A stretch of 64,000 nucleotides of DNA. Source: Oegoconia quadripuncta (taxonomy: Eukaryota; Arthropoda; Insecta; Lepidoptera; Autostichidae). A model generated the notes under the pieces. That model saw only the letters and a program-made list of their open reading frames with translations, was not told where the DNA came from and did not search any database. How positions within the stretch are numbered: position 1 is the stretch's first letter; each line of letters begins with the position of its first letter. Positions 41,578-53,990 of the stretch are shown here, in pieces. The stretch is taken from assembly GCA_949316235.1 (NCBI GenBank), contig OX438745.1:5709001-5773000 (forward strand), given 5' to 3'. The translations under genes were made by a program, and so were the position numbers.

Positions 41578-42532
41578 TTTAAGGTCCGTATTTTAGAATG
41601 TTACTTCAGAGATCTCCGCTTGAGGATTGTTGAAAAGCGACAGCTTTGTGTAACTTGTATAGCGGCATCTTTTTTTTTACGATTGACTGGATTCGCGTTT
41701 GACCACAATCTCACCTGATGGAAAGTGACGATGTGGTCGAAGATGAAGCACGCGATCCCAGTAAATGGCTATTCACTCTGCTCTTGAAGATCCCAAGGTT
41801 GTAGGATTGAGGAAAGACTGACGCCGGAAGGGAGTTCCATGACTTGGCTGTTCGGATGATGAATGAAGAATCGAACATCTTAGTGCGAATGTTCGGTATA
41901 TTAACTACATACGGGTGGAAATCCTCCCCACGTCTAGTGGTTCGAAGATGGAAGGGCGACGGTGGAATAAGATTATTATGTATGTATTTTTTTTAAATTT
42001 ATTTATAATTTATTGCACACGAGTACACACAAAAGTCAAATACATACTAGATACAGGATGTACAAAAGGCACTAGCTTATCTCTAAAAAGAGATTTCTTA
42101 CAGCAAGACCCTGCAAGTGTGAAGGAAAACAGGTTCGATAGGATAGACATACTTACGTGCACTGAGAAAAAAGTGTTAATAATCAACTTAAAATCAAAAG
42201 ACTATAATAATACTCCAAATATAATAAAATAAATACCTATTTAAATATAATATAATAATAAAATACGTACGTAAGTTTTAATTATAAAATAAATGAGCAA
42301 AGCCTGTATCTTTTTAACAAATAAATATATACTTACATATAATATATACATACACTAAACATACAAGTCTGTCATATAAACCTACATAATATTATTATGC
42401 ATATGAAAATAAAATTCAATTTCCAAATGCATACAATTCAGGACTTTTAGTATGTATTATCTCTAGCTATGCTCAAGCCTGTGGCTCAAGCGCATATCTA
42501 CGCTTGAGCAGCATTCTGAAATACGGACCTAA
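41578..42532. mobile_element. MITE with GGTCCGTATTTTAGAATG ends, filled by later insertions
   Basis: The left end AAGGTCCGTATTTTAGAATG complements the right end CATTCTGAAATACGGACCTA. Between them lies a minus-strand LINE 3' end (41665-41960) and AT-rich sequence, so the element was invaded after insertion. Confidence 0.6.
41665..41960 (-). repeat. LINE 3' end fragment
   Basis: A poly-T tract at 41671-41677 marks the tail. The minus strand encodes RTAKSWNSLPASVFPQ and LGIFKSRVNSHLLG, the usual end of a LINE reverse transcriptase frame. Confidence 0.75.
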
Positions 42533-42649
42533 GTGTTTGAGTTGTTATTGTAGGTACCTATTTTGACTTATATAGAGATTTGTGAAAATGAAAGTTGTCC
42601 TATACACTTATAATAAGTATAAAGAGAAGAGGGGGGCCTTTGCCCTACA

Positions 42650-43045
42650 GTGGGACATTACAGGCTGATATTTGAACAAGCAGTAGCTTAAAAAATGTAG
42701 AACTGACTATTTTAAGTGTACCCTGTGTACCTACAAAATAAAGCATTTTTTGATTTTAATTTTGATTTTGATATAAATAAAGGAAAATTAATCTGTTAGG
42801 TATTTAATTTTTCTTAGTTTTTCTTGGACATAAGTTTAACAACTGGTCGGAGGGAAGCTAGGGCCAGAGAGAAAGTGCGACAATACGGTCAAAGTCAAAG
42901 TCAAAAATGCTATATTTTGTAGGTACACAGAGTACACTTAAAATAGTGAATTTTACATTTTTTAAGCTACTGCTTGTTCAAAATGCAATTTTCCCCTGAG
43001 AAGAACAAGCAAGAAAGTCGAAGGGTTGCTCTTTTAAAATCAGGC
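42650..43045. repeat. Inverted pair of AAAGTCAAAAATGC-type repeat pieces
   Basis: Segment 42665-42775 (minus) and 42890-43040 (plus) share GTACACAGAGTACAC-like and AAGCTACTGCTTG words in opposite orientation. A third copy is at 49648-49785. Confidence 0.6.
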
Positions 43046-44340
43046 TTTGTTTTTACATAAAGGTTTTTATATTACAAAAAGGTTTTATTAATTATGAAAT
43101 AGCCTGGCATGCGAACGATCTGAATTTTGTTTATGTAGCGAGAATTTGTAGTTCTCCTAATAGGTAATAATAATTGGTATATACCTACATATAGAAACCC
43201 AATGTGACCAAGTACCTACGTATAGCTAAAACCTATAGTAAGCCTACTATGTGTGTGTATGTGTGTGTATGTCTAAGGATATTTATTATTTATTATTACT
43301 CTACGCACGACATAAATACGGATATAAAACCACGAAGGTATTATTTTCCAGAATTCACGATTAAGTATATAAAAAGAGGTAGTTCTCGCAAAAAACCGTA
43401 ATTAAAGCTATTTACGTATTATTTATAATTAGCTGCAGATCAGAGCAATATTTTTGATTCATGCTGTATTCAAAAATAAATCTTAATTTATTCAATGAGG
43501 GCGCCACTGGACGGATTAAGCCCACTTAAGTGGACTATTAAAAAAATAAATACCTAAGGAATGATCAAATAAATTAACTAAACGGTGAAACATGTGAAGA
43601 AAATGAAATGTAGGTAATGCAATACATGTTGTTGATATCTACCAAACACTGAACGTTCCGAGTGGCGCGGGTACATGTAAATAAAATAAAAATGTAAATT
43701 ACATCCGCCCCGCCCCTCCCGCGCCCCTCGCCCGCCAAATGCTACGGTTGATGCTTCTCTACATTTTCCTGCGACGCGAATGCGACAGCGATTCTCAAAG
43801 TACGTTATCTACCAGTGAGCATACCTACTATCCCGTTTTATTCATTTCTGCATGCATATTCTGTAATGAATACTTAGATACCAGACCAAAATATGCAGTG
43901 TGGATCGTTCCAGCTCCGCCACGGTTACCGATTTGTTATATAAATTTGACTACATTTAGTCAAGATTTTTACAAATCCTGTAAAAAGTCGTCTTAATTTT
44001 GTCACTTCACTGGCTCCGGACATAACTCCGGACTCCGGTCCCGCCACAGCTCTATGTCTCATTCTTCTTCATTTCGAGTCGAGGCAGTTTAAAATTTTGT
44101 TGGACCAAAATTTAGCCACTCTTACGACACCTCTCTATATCTCATTAATTACACTAAGAATTTGTCATTATTTTCACCATTAACACAAGCTGAAATTCAA
44201 CTATGAACACCATCAACTACGGAAGTAATTTATGGTCAATAGTGGCGCAGCTAGAACCACGACGTCCCAATTTGATCTCAGATTTGATCTAGATCTCAAT
44301 CTCAGCAATTAGAATTTTGGAATTTCCACAATAGTAGTAG
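43046..44340. other. Intergenic, no gene supported
   Basis: A GC-rich stretch (43700-43740, CCGCCCCGCCCCTCCCGCGC) could be a promoter or chance. The plus-strand frames at 43204 and 43739 carry no domain. Confidence 0.4.
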
Positions 44341-44780
44341 GTTTTTTTTTATATGATAGGGCGGCAAACGAGCATGCGGGTCACCTGATGGAAAGCAATC
44401 ACCGCCGCCCTTGGACACCCGCAACACCAAAAGGGTCACAGATGCGTTGCCGGCCTTTGAGGAAGGTGTAGGCTCGTTTCTTGAAGGTTCCAATGTCGTA
44501 CTCGTTCGGGAATACCGCTGCAGGAACTCCGTTCCACAGGGTGGTCGTACGTGGTAAGAAGTTTCTTGAGAAACATACAGTGGTAGACTTCCACTCATCC
44601 AGGTGATGTAGATGGAAATTTAATTTTCGGCGAGAAGTGTATCGGTTAAATTGAGCAGCGGGTATTAGCTCGAACAGTTCTTCAGAACACTCCCCATGAA
44701 ACATGCGATAGAGAATGCAGAGGGACGCGACGTCACTTCGCAGGTTATAGGTTTTATCGGGCGTGATTTCCGAAACTCGA
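44341..44780 (-). repeat. LINE 3' end, reverse transcriptase C-terminus
   Basis: The minus strand encodes [20 protein letters not shown] and [14 protein letters not shown], characteristic of the C-terminal end of jockey/CR1-like lepidopteran LINE proteins. A poly-T run at 44341-44350 is the tail. The fragment is 5'-truncated. Confidence 0.85.
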
Positions 44781-45698
44781 CGCAGCTTGCACCTATTTTA
44801 CGTGATGGGTTGCTGACACTACTCTTGCCAACCCAGTATAATATAATAGTGTAACCATAACCATCGTGTAGTAATAATTTTATAGTATCAAGAAGTATTA
44901 TAATCTCAAAATTTAAAACGCCATTAATTGACAAATTAGATAACATTCGTGCATTCTCTTCTCTTCACAGAACAGTGTAAAATTTTATCGATTTCCAGTT
45001 CGCTTCAAAATTGAACACGTCAATTTGTCAGTTTTTTTTATTTTTGGAAAAGTTGTGGTTCAAATATCTGTAGGCATAAGCATTCGAAACTCAAAAATAA
45101 GGTACCCAGAGCTGAACTTCGAAAGGCTTTAGGTTTTAAATTTTAATCAAAGTTTGAGCATCTACCAATTTTTCTCCACTCGTAATAAGCGCATTAAGGG
45201 TGGAAAAATTTTAACTCGCCGCGTCCCGAAACTTTCCCGTTTTCTTTTTACATTAAAGGACAAAAAGGAAAAAGTGTGCCTACTTAGAAGGGTGGCACAA
45301 CTTTTAATATCCTTCCAAGTAATTCACCACTCCGGAAAACCACATTAGACCCGTATTTTCTATGCAATAAGAGTTTGATTCGAGTGGCAGATACTTTGAC
45401 ATAGTAAAAATAACTTTGTATAATCAAGTATAAACAGCCTGTATATGTGAGCGCTTAGCGAATTTAAAAACTGATGGGACAACTCGCGAGGGAGTGTTTT
45501 AGGTGTTCTTCGAGTTTTTGCTGTTGCAAATAGGTAGGTATTTATTTATTTTTGATGTGATGGATCACCATAAATTATGTAGGTACCTATTATATTACAA
45601 AATATGTGTCGACGCAAAAAGAGGCACTCAGCAAACTCCTCTGAGTTGACCGCTATGTGTGTACCTGTGTACCTGTCTCTGACACCGTATAGCTCTTA
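44781..45698. other. Intergenic, no feature seen
   Basis: No repeat boundary, RNA gene or coding exon could be supported. The plus-strand frame 45154-45348 has no domain. Confidence 0.4.
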
Positions 45699-46023
45699 GG
45701 CCCGTATTAATAAATCAATCTCAATAGAAGTCTTGAGGCTGTATCAACCGAGATGCGTCTTAATCAGTTGACGCTATCTCAAGCTCCGTGCTAATTTATA
45801 AACCAATCTTAGGTCTACTCAGCTGAGATCACTTCTCAAGTATTCGCCTCACCGGCGAATGAATGATAGTCTTGAGTTACGTTTATTAATACGCGCACGT
45901 CTCAAGTGAGTACTGCTTGAGTATGCACGTGCTTTTCAGGGTTAGGTTTATTAATCAACACGTTTACTTGAGACCGGTCACAAGACTGTTATCAATCTTG
46001 AGAATGGTTTATTGATACGGGCC
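45699..46023. mobile_element. MITE, GGCCCGTATTAATAAACC family, copy 2 (inverted)
   Basis: Ends GGCCCGTATTAATAAATC and GTTTATTGATACGGGCC, the left side flanked by TTA. Its body is in opposite orientation to 33579-33910. Confidence 0.85.
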
Positions 46024-46027
46024 TTTG

Positions 46028-46828
46028 TGTAGGTACCGACACTAAGGTGGCGGAAGGTACGGCACCGAGAATTCGGCAGAATACGCTCGCAGTGTTTTTA
46101 AGTAACCTATGACACACCGGCTGAAATTACGCGGCGTTCAGCGTAGTCCCGTAACTTTCGTCTAGCGACTGTTTCCGTGAAAACGTCTTCAATGTATTTT
46201 GCGTAGCAAGCGACACCGCGCTTTCAAAGCGAAGAGCGGCAACGTCACGATCCTGTTCAGCAATGACTTACCTCTCTATTTCAGTGCAAATGTCTCTTAG
46301 GCCCGTATTAATAAACCATTCTCAAGATTGAGAACAGTCTTGTGATCGGTCTCCAGTAAATGTGTTGATTAATAAACTTAACATGAGACCTGAAAAGCAC
46401 GTGCATCCTCAAGCAGTACTCACTTGAGAGGTGCGCCGAGTTTCACGTATTAATAAACGAAATTCAAGACTATCATTCATTCGCCGCAAAGGCGAATACT
46501 TGAGAAGTGATCTCAGCTGAGTGGACCTCAAGATTGGTTTATTAATTAGCACGGAGCGTAAAATACCGTCAACTTCTTAAGATGCATCTCGGGTGATACA
46601 GCCTCAAGACTTGTATTGAGATTGATTTATTAATACGAGCCTTAGTGCCCACACCGACACAAAAGACGACGACGCCACGTATTGTCCGTCGCGTAACGCG
46701 CTAACTAGACGCCGCGCGCCGCGTAATTACGCGTTCGGCGCGTTTGGTGTCATGCCAACCGAATACCTACTACGACCGATAATGCAGTCGCCGCGGTACC
46801 TTCCGCAGATGTGTCCCTACACTTAAAC
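46028..46828. mobile_element. Larger MITE containing a younger one
   Basis: The left end (about GTAGGTACCGACACTAAGGT) partly complements the right end (CCTTCCGCAGATGTGTCCCT). The element at 46300-46641 is inserted within it. Its inner parts are GC-rich (GACGCCGCGCGCCGCG). Confidence 0.55.
46300..46641. mobile_element. MITE, GGCCCGTATTAATAAACC family, copy 3
   Basis: 342 bp with TTA at both sides (46297-46299 and 46642-46644). Very similar to 33579-33910. Confidence 0.85.
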
Positions 46829-47119
46829 GAGTGAACCGATTTGGATGTGGTTTTTATTTGAAAGCAGGTTTTCTAGTTGTGGCTCTTAAATCTGTTTTAT
46901 CAAAATCGGTTCAGCCGTTCTTTAAGTAATTTAAGTTAGCCTTGTTACTTTTTAGATGGATAAAGGAAACAGCATGTACTAGCTTATCACAACAACCACA
47001 AGCCTTTACACTTATTAAGCCCCCGGGGGAGATCATTTATTTATTCATTCAATTTTATACATACACCATCTTATCTAAGTCTGCCGCCAAACCGCAATGT
47101 TAATAACAGTGTTGTGTTC

Positions 47120-47660
47120 CGGTTATGAGAGATAAGATATCCAGTTCCCCAAATAAGATGAGGTTGCCGGGTCATTACGCTTCCACCTTAGGCCTCATCT
47201 TCACTGTTAAAAACATAATTACGTCATAACTTCCCAGGTTCCACCGTTGGACTATATCTGTGGAGACTATTTTTGTCTATGCAATGACTATTTGTTGTGA
47301 CATTTTTCAATTCCGTCGCTGCGATATAATGCATATATTAATTTGCTTAGTTTGGGACTAGATGATTGGTGTAAGTGTCCAAAATATTTATTATTCTTAT
47401 TATTATTATATTTATTTATTTTCGGGAAACGGACAGTCGTTCATTATAATCTTTATATTATAATGTAACAACTGTCAGCTTCCCGAAAATAAATGGATAG
47501 ATATATTCAAACACTCAGGTTCCGGTTGCCAGAGATAAGATAGCCAGTTCCCCAAATAAGATGAGGTCAGTACGGTTCCACCTTCGGCCTCATCTTCACT
47601 TAACATTAGGTGTGATTGAAGTAAAGTGCGAACCCGCTGTGCATAAAAAAAATACACTAT
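47120..47660. repeat. LINE-tail-like pieces around an inverted pair
   Basis: CAGTTCCCCAAATAAGATGA occurs at 47142 and again at 47546, each followed by GGCCTCATCTTCAC. TTTATTTTCGGGAA (47415) is complemented by TTCCCGAAAATAAA (47481). Confidence 0.55.
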
Positions 47661-47835
47661 GGAATTACTTTATCGCGGACTCGACCTCTTCCTTTTTGGA
47701 TGTCGGTTAAAAGTAGTCCTTATCCAGGTCAAGGTTACCTCTGCTTCAAATCACAATACGATAGCTTCAGCAGTATAGTCGTGAAGGCCAGACAGAGATC
47801 GACTTTCGCATTAATACATTAAAGCTTTATACTGT

Positions 47836-48189
47836 TGAGTTTTTTTACCGTAAGGAAAAAAATAGGGCATATTAGGTAAGTGAAATAGAAGGTATTGGCG
47901 TAGGTAGTTTTTTTTTTTTTTCAAAACTAACAGCATAAATCTTAATCGTGTCATTTGACTATTCCACATAATTACATCATTAAATTAAATAAATAATGAA
48001 AGCTTGGAGATAATATAAGTTCCAAATAAATTTCGCATAATAGAAGTCCTAAGAATCACGTCAGTCGCATATAAATTTCGGACCGGCGCGTGCGTTTTTG
48101 AAAATAAAAATTAAACCACCTATGCCAATAACTTCTATTTCACTTACCTAATATGCCCTATATTTTTTCCTTACGGTAAAAAAACTCAC
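47836..48189. mobile_element. MITE, TGAGTTTTTTTTACCGTAAGG family, copy 2
   Basis: It has the same ends and orientation as 30547-30926, with a diverged middle. Confidence 0.8.
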
Positions 48190-50039
48190 CTGTGTATTAT
48201 AGTAATTTAGTATGGATTATTGCCTTGCAATAGTGTCCAAACATCTATCATCACCATCGCAAGGGCAAAGGACCATAATTCAGATTCATCATCATACCAG
48301 CCAGACTGGTCTAGTCTAGTGCTGAAAATAGGCCACCCTCATATCCTACCTGCATCCAGCGATTTCCCGCGACATTTATCAGGTCGTCTGTCCACCTTGT
48401 GAGTGGACGTCCTACGCTGCGCAGTGTGTGGTCTCCAAGCTAGTATGGCAAGCTATGTGCCCTGCCCACTTCCACATGCTAATCCGCTGGGCTATGTCAG
48501 TGACTTTCGTTAGCCACGGATTCGTTCATAACACCGAGGTGTTTTAGACGAGAAGACGTTGCGCAGTTTCACGAACGCTTGCCCATCCGAGTTACAGTAT
48601 AGTAGGTACTGTGACGTAGTACGTAATAAAAACTCCCATTCTCACAGTACCCATGCACATCCTCTGTCAGGGTGAAGCAGCGATCAGAGAATGCCCTGTC
48701 TAATTTATTTACATACATAAAAAAAATTGTAGTTGGATTCGTCGACTGGCCTCTCTCTCGAAGTTGGACCTGCCTTGTCGAATCTCTTCTCCTAAATAGA
48801 CATACTCGCTTCCAACTTCGAGAATAGAGTTCCCAACTGATATTGGTGTGAGCACGACATGGGCTTTCGCACTTGTTGAGATAATCCAGATTAGCAAATT
48901 TTTACGTTATCGCTTTTTATTATAACTTAGCGACTCGCCCTGCCTTCGCACAATTTCCATTACTGTCTAATAATATGCATGTATTATACACTTAGAACCT
49001 TCCGAAAGAAATTCTCCAAATCATAGCAAAACCGAATAAATATCCGTTGCGTACTTCAGAATTACTAAGCGCACAAACACGATGCGGATAGTTTGTTTTA
49101 TTATTTGGATAAGATGACAAAAGAACTTTACTAAACATACGTAGGTAAGATAAAAACATATGTAGATCCAATGCTCCTAAAATACCGAAAACACGCGACA
49201 TACTCGTACAATAAAACAATCAGTAATTTTCATGATAATATTTATTCTAGGACAATAACTATACTAAACGTAACACAATAACAATTAAATGTAAATCTAG
49301 TAGTAATAGCAGGATTAAAATTAATGCTTATAAGATATTGTAAATACATAATGTATTAGACAAGAGATTAACAAGCAATGTACAGAGGTAAGGGCTTATT
49401 TTTAAATCAGATGTAGAATATCAACTGCCCTTAAAATATACGTTTCGTTCTAGAACAACAGGAATACTATACATCCATAGACAACACAGCCCGTAGACAC
49501 CCAATGTCTGATTTATTTTTCTTTCTTCCTACTATTGGCAATGGTCAGCCCATTTGGGCGACATATCTGTGGCAATAACTCCACTTATTTTATATATTTC
49601 TTTTTCTCGATGCCTTCGGAAGATTTTGTTTAATTTTTGTGGGAACCAAAGTCAAAAATGCTTTATTTTCAGCGTACACTAAAAATAGTCAGATTTTTAC
49701 ATTTTAGGCTACTGCTTGTGCAAAAGTAAATTTCCCCTGAGAAGAACAAGCAAGAAACCGAGGGGGTTGCTCTTTTAAAAACAGAATTTAAAGGCACAAT
49801 AATATTTAATTTTTGACTTACTGACTTTGCGGAGGGGACTCATGTGATCTGCAAGTTTATCTTTATTTCTTATATTGAATTAAGGTGTATTATACACTTA
49901 TATATTCACTTCCCTTTCATCATCGACTTTTGTTGCACAATATTCTGCATTTACTACATATTAAAACTCGAGATATACAAGTTGCAAATATATTATAATA
50001 ATCATTAAAATAATCATTTATAATAAGTATTTATTTTAA
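48190..50039. other. Intergenic, no gene supported
   Basis: Minus-strand 48709-48897 (ANAKIRIISTS-type frame with SILEVGSEYVYLGEEIRQGR) resembles the end of a LINE reverse transcriptase (VYLG motif). A dispersed repeat piece lies at 49648-49785. The rest is featureless AT-rich DNA. Confidence 0.45.
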
Positions 50040-50157
50040 AAAATATGTATTTATGTAGTATATCAACCATCTGGTATCCACAACACAAGCCTATAGTTGC
50101 ATACTGTGGAACCAGATGGCGCTGTGTGTATGTTCAAGCATATTTATTTATTTATAT
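50040..50157 (+). repeat. SINE family A, 3' half
   Basis: ATCAACCATCTGGTATCCAC to AGATGGCGCTGTGTGTATGT, without the tRNA-like 5' part. Confidence 0.75.
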
Positions 50158-50512
50158 AAATAAAAGCGCCACATCACTCACCGAGTTCCCGTTAAAAAGG
50201 CAATGTTTTATGTACTACACCGAATTAATTGTGAGTACTGCATTCCTATTAGCCCTACCAAGGTCGTTATTTACGTGACCTTGATAGAGACAATGAGAGT
50301 GCAATCAGCTGACAGGACTAGGCAATCACTAATTCGAAGTTTTTGGACATCTGTTCCATCATCCTTATGTGCTGTGGATGTTATTGGGAGTCTATGGGCT
50401 GCGAACAATATTAACATCTAACATAGTGTATTCGGTGTGATAAAACCATTGAAAATATACAGCTGTATAATAATTTAAATGATTTCCACTACATGTGCTA
50501 CTAATTCTTATT

Positions 50513-50563
50513 TCAATGTACCTTCACGTCATCGTCAATACCAAACTCCTCGTCTAGGGAAAC
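50513..50563 (-). CDS. Zinc-finger gene: last coding exon
   Basis: 17 codons including TGA, acceptor GTTTTCAG, phase 0. It encodes the acidic C-terminus VSLDEEFGIDDDVKVH. Confidence 0.8.
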   Translation of the reverse strand, partial: VSLDEEFGIDDDVKVH

Positions 50564-50879
50564 CTGAAAACAAATAGTGTTGTTACTAAAAGTATTTGAT
50601 TGCATATCTTTATGGTTAACTATGATTACTGCTATCATCAGAAAACATTGGATCCAACCAATCACACATCAAAGCTTATAGCCAAGATCATAAAGTCAAC
50701 ATCATAAACGTTCCTTTCAATAAAAATCAATAGTGATGTTACACAGCTTTTCCAATCAGTTAGGTCAACCCGTGAGTTGTAAATTTGTTTGTGTATTTCT
50801 GTATGAAATCGGATGATAGGATCATTATTTAAATCTCAACAAAGCCGCCTCTATTACGTCCCCGGCGCAGAAGCATGAC

Positions 50880-50931
50880 TGACTTCCCTTCAATAAGAGA
50901 ATCCATACCCTCTTTTATTGAGGGGAAGTCA
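50880..50931. repeat. Intronic inverted repeat
   Basis: Arms 50880-50900 and 50911-50931 (TGACTTCCCTTCAATAAGAG and complement) pair with two mismatches and a 10-base loop. It lies in the intron before the last exon. A minus-strand frame covering it (50829-51014) is not supported as an exon. Confidence 0.6.
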
Positions 50932-51154
50932 GTGATCAAGATTGCTACTTGATAATCAGTGCTCTCAAGCCACGTATTCACCTGGATGTGAAAACACTCG
51001 TATAGAAATGCCATAGTCCAATCCGAACGTTACTTAACTTTCACTCATCGATAGAGAGTACAATGTGTCACTATATAAAACCTAACCTATAGAAGGCAAA
51101 GGACATTTTTTGTTCTGCCACGATCGGTTGCTAAACTACAGGCAGATGCGAGGG

Positions 51155-51410
51155 ACGACCTGTTTGGTGTAGTGGTTAGAAACTGACTGCTTTACCAAGA
51201 GGTCGCGGGTTCGAATCCCGCTAGGGGCATGTGTGTATGATGAATACAGACATGTGTGTTCTGGAGTTATGGATGTTTTTCATATATTTATTTACAAAAA
51301 TAATGTATTTGTGTAGTTTATCAACCATCTGGTATCCATAACACAAGCCTAGATGCTTACTGTGGACCTAGATGGCGCTGTGTGTAAGTGCAAAGATATT
51401 TTATTTATTT
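51155..51410 (+). repeat. SINE family A inside an intron
   Basis: CCTGTTTGGTGTAGTGGTTA and GGTTCGAATCCCGCTAGGGG, a full-length family copy with a GT-rich end near TGGCGCTGTGTG. It lies antisense to the zinc-finger gene. Confidence 0.85.
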
Positions 51411-51772
51411 TTTATCTGGTCGCAGTGTAGTGCTTTCTTTGCTGCAGTTACAAGTTACAATGTTTATGTCACTGGTTGACAAGTCGTTTTTGATGATCAG
51501 CGGCCTTATGTCTAACTTTAATGGGTTTTAATTCATTGCCATCTATTTCGCGATTCGTCGAATTTGATACTTTCCCTGCGATTGATCAAAATTGACAGTT
51601 GGCGTTGGAGTCTATGGCTCTAGACTTGACAATAAAGGGGCACAGCCGATCAGTTTGGATATTTCTAGTCCAGCTCTTGGCAGTCAGCTTTATCTCCTGC
51701 TCCACTGTATTCATCTTCAGCATATCATGACTCTCCATGATCCAATTATTTTTAGAGTTAATGAAGCCTTAC

Positions 51773-51870
51773 CGCCTGCATGTCGGCGACAGCACGATGC
51801 GTCTCAGTCTCCACGGTGTCCCCTTCGTCGTCCTCTTCCACCACCTGCATCTGATTATCCTGCTCACCAT
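51773..51870 (-). CDS. Zinc-finger gene: acidic-domain exon
   Basis: 98 nt, acceptor GCTATTCAG, donor GTAAGG. It encodes GEQDNQMQVVEEDDEGDTVE and THRAVADMQA. Phase matches both neighbours. Confidence 0.85.
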
Positions 51871-52093
51871 CTGAATAGCAAAACAATAAAATAATTAAAA
51901 CTAGAGTGTCATTTTCTCATGTTTTTTTATAAGAGATTTCCGGATAAAACGGACGACGAAATAGTTCGTCTGCGCGGCGCCTAGAGCTAGCCAAAGACAT
52001 CTAAATAACTATTTGTGGGACTTGCACATTTCGGAAGCACTATTTAATTTCGGATGCAAATTACAGTCATAGGTAAAACAATATCTCCCATAC

Positions 52094-52299
52094 CTTCAGA
52101 AGGAGCCTGTATGAGCTGCAGAGTGCCGTCCACGATCGACCCGGAGATGACGCCCGAGAGGCCGGTGACAGTCATCTGCTGCCTGATCTTCTTCGCTTCG
52201 GCCTCCAGCTGCTGTTGGATGTACAAGTCCTTGTGGTGCACCTTGTTGTGGTACTTGAGGTGGTGAGCCTTTGTGAACTTTTTGTTGCACGGAGTACAC
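52094..52299 (-). CDS. Zinc-finger gene: finger 5 and Gln-rich helix exon
   Basis: 206 nt, acceptor CCATTCCAG, donor GTATGG. It encodes CTPCNKKFTKAHHLKYH (finger 5), then YIQQQLEAEAKKIRQQMTV and GVISGSIVDGTLQLIQAPSE. Confidence 0.9.
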
Positions 52300-53130
52300 C
52301 TGGAATGGGTTATGATTGTTTAAAAAATTAACATTACAACCGATAAACTGAAAAGTGACGTCATGTCCGACGATGTCTTTAAATTGTTGTTAGGCAATGA
52401 AAAAAATCATCATCGACGTAATTTTTAAAATTATCAGAGATCTAAGATACACGGACGGACGGCTTGAAATCCCGACCACTAATCTGACATAATTGCACCA
52501 ATCCGCTCTGAACTCGTGTAGTGGCCCGTACTTTCTCGTAGAGAGGAGGCTGTGCCCCAACAGAGGGAGTGGAAGATTGCAGTTGTAAGGAATAAGTAGA
52601 GTCTCCAGGTTACTGATATAATAGCAAACAGTACAGCTAAAAACCGTGTGATTAGGTTGTGTGTGATAGGTTACAAGTTCCAGACAGCTGTCGCGAAAGG
52701 TGTGGCAAATAAGATTTAGCTGATATGTGTCCGACACTACCTTTGGGTGGATATGGCCCCGTGCTTATATAGCTGTATGTGTGGAACAGACAGACATATA
52801 AGCGATGCGTAGCGATGTTGACTCGAAAGTGTCCTATGAGGATTTCTCCTCCTTCCCCCCCCAAAAAAAAGGTTACATTGTGATACTTCGGGGAAGCTCC
52901 AGGACTTCGTAAATGCTCGAACTAGCCTTACACTATCGGCCTAAACAGTTGATTACGATGATTAAAGAATTGCACGGAGACATTCATACACTTAACTCAT
53001 CCGTATCCGGATACCGCCGCCGCCGTAACAATGTAAACAAGACTTTATACCATCTGTGGTATTTTTCATACGATTGTTTACCGTGAATCACACAGAATAT
53101 GCGCATGCGCTTTGGAAATAGTTGACTTAC

Positions 53131-53241
53131 GAGTACTTCTTCTCGCCCGTGTGGGTCAGCATGTGGTTGGAGAGCACATAGGAGTATGTGAATGACTTGC
53201 CACATAGTGAGCACTGGTAAGGTCTTAGGCCCATGTGCAAC
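53131..53241 (-). CDS. Zinc-finger gene: constant exon with finger 4
   Basis: 111 nt, acceptor AATATTCCAG, donor GTAAGT. It begins [10 protein letters not shown], so it supplies the last His of finger 3, then finger 4 ([17 protein letters not shown]). All cassette exons splice to this exon in phase 2. Confidence 0.9.
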
Positions 53242-53779
53242 CTGGAATATTAGTAAAGATTTTTTAGTTTCAAGTTCAACACAATTATACGTCATCTTCA
53301 ACAAGGACACTGGCACTTGGGGGTTCTGGGAGAACGCGCTTTCACTTAGCGTCGTCTTCACTTAACATCAAACTTTTTATTTGCAGGCGCATAACAATTT
53401 AGGTTTTAATTATTACAAGTACATTCGTTTAGCTTTTATAATATGTCTAATTTCTCCGCCTTGTTCAGTTAGAATGGAAATAATAATAGTTCATAATTGG
53501 TTTCATTTTGACACTCGCTTTCCTTTTCCACTATAACTTTATCATGAGTGACCCCATTTACTCGATCAGTACTAAACTACTGAATTTTAATATAACTTTC
53601 GAATTTGAAAGGTATCTAGAAATTTATATATGACAGAACCTATTACCTCTCTTGATTCCGCCGTAACAGACTTCGAAGCATCGATAATGTCGCCTTGTAA
53701 TGCTGGTGGCACCATGTCGCAGCACGCAAGGGCATTGTGTATATCAAATTCAATGTTCTAGTATAATACATAATACCTG

Positions 53780-53825
53780 TCATGTTCCTGCTGCGTGTTG
53801 TAGTCGACGCATCGACTGGCGCTTG
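53780..53825 (-). pseudogene. Decayed cassette exon, fragment 1
   Basis: Only the last about 40 nt are recognisable (CVDYNTQQEHDR, then AG|GTATTA). The Cys pair and first finger half are gone. Confidence 0.6.
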
Positions 53826-53895
53826 TCCAGCAAAAGTACAACTAAACGCAAAAGAATTGTATGTATATTAAATGAAGTATTACCATTCTTAATAC

Positions 53896-53990
53896 CTCTC
53901 GTGTTTCTGCAGCGTATTGTAGTCACCGAAGCTGCAGCGGTCGTTGCCCGTCGTTATCAGTGACATTTCTACGCCTCTTTCATCCTTCAC
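53896..53990 (-). pseudogene. Decayed cassette exon, fragment 2
   Basis: It keeps CSFGDYNTLQKHER and the donor AG|GTATTA, but the Cys-x2-Cys of finger 3 and most of finger 2 are deleted. It most resembles the functional exon at 54684-54818 (FGDYGTRQKHER). Confidence 0.65.
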
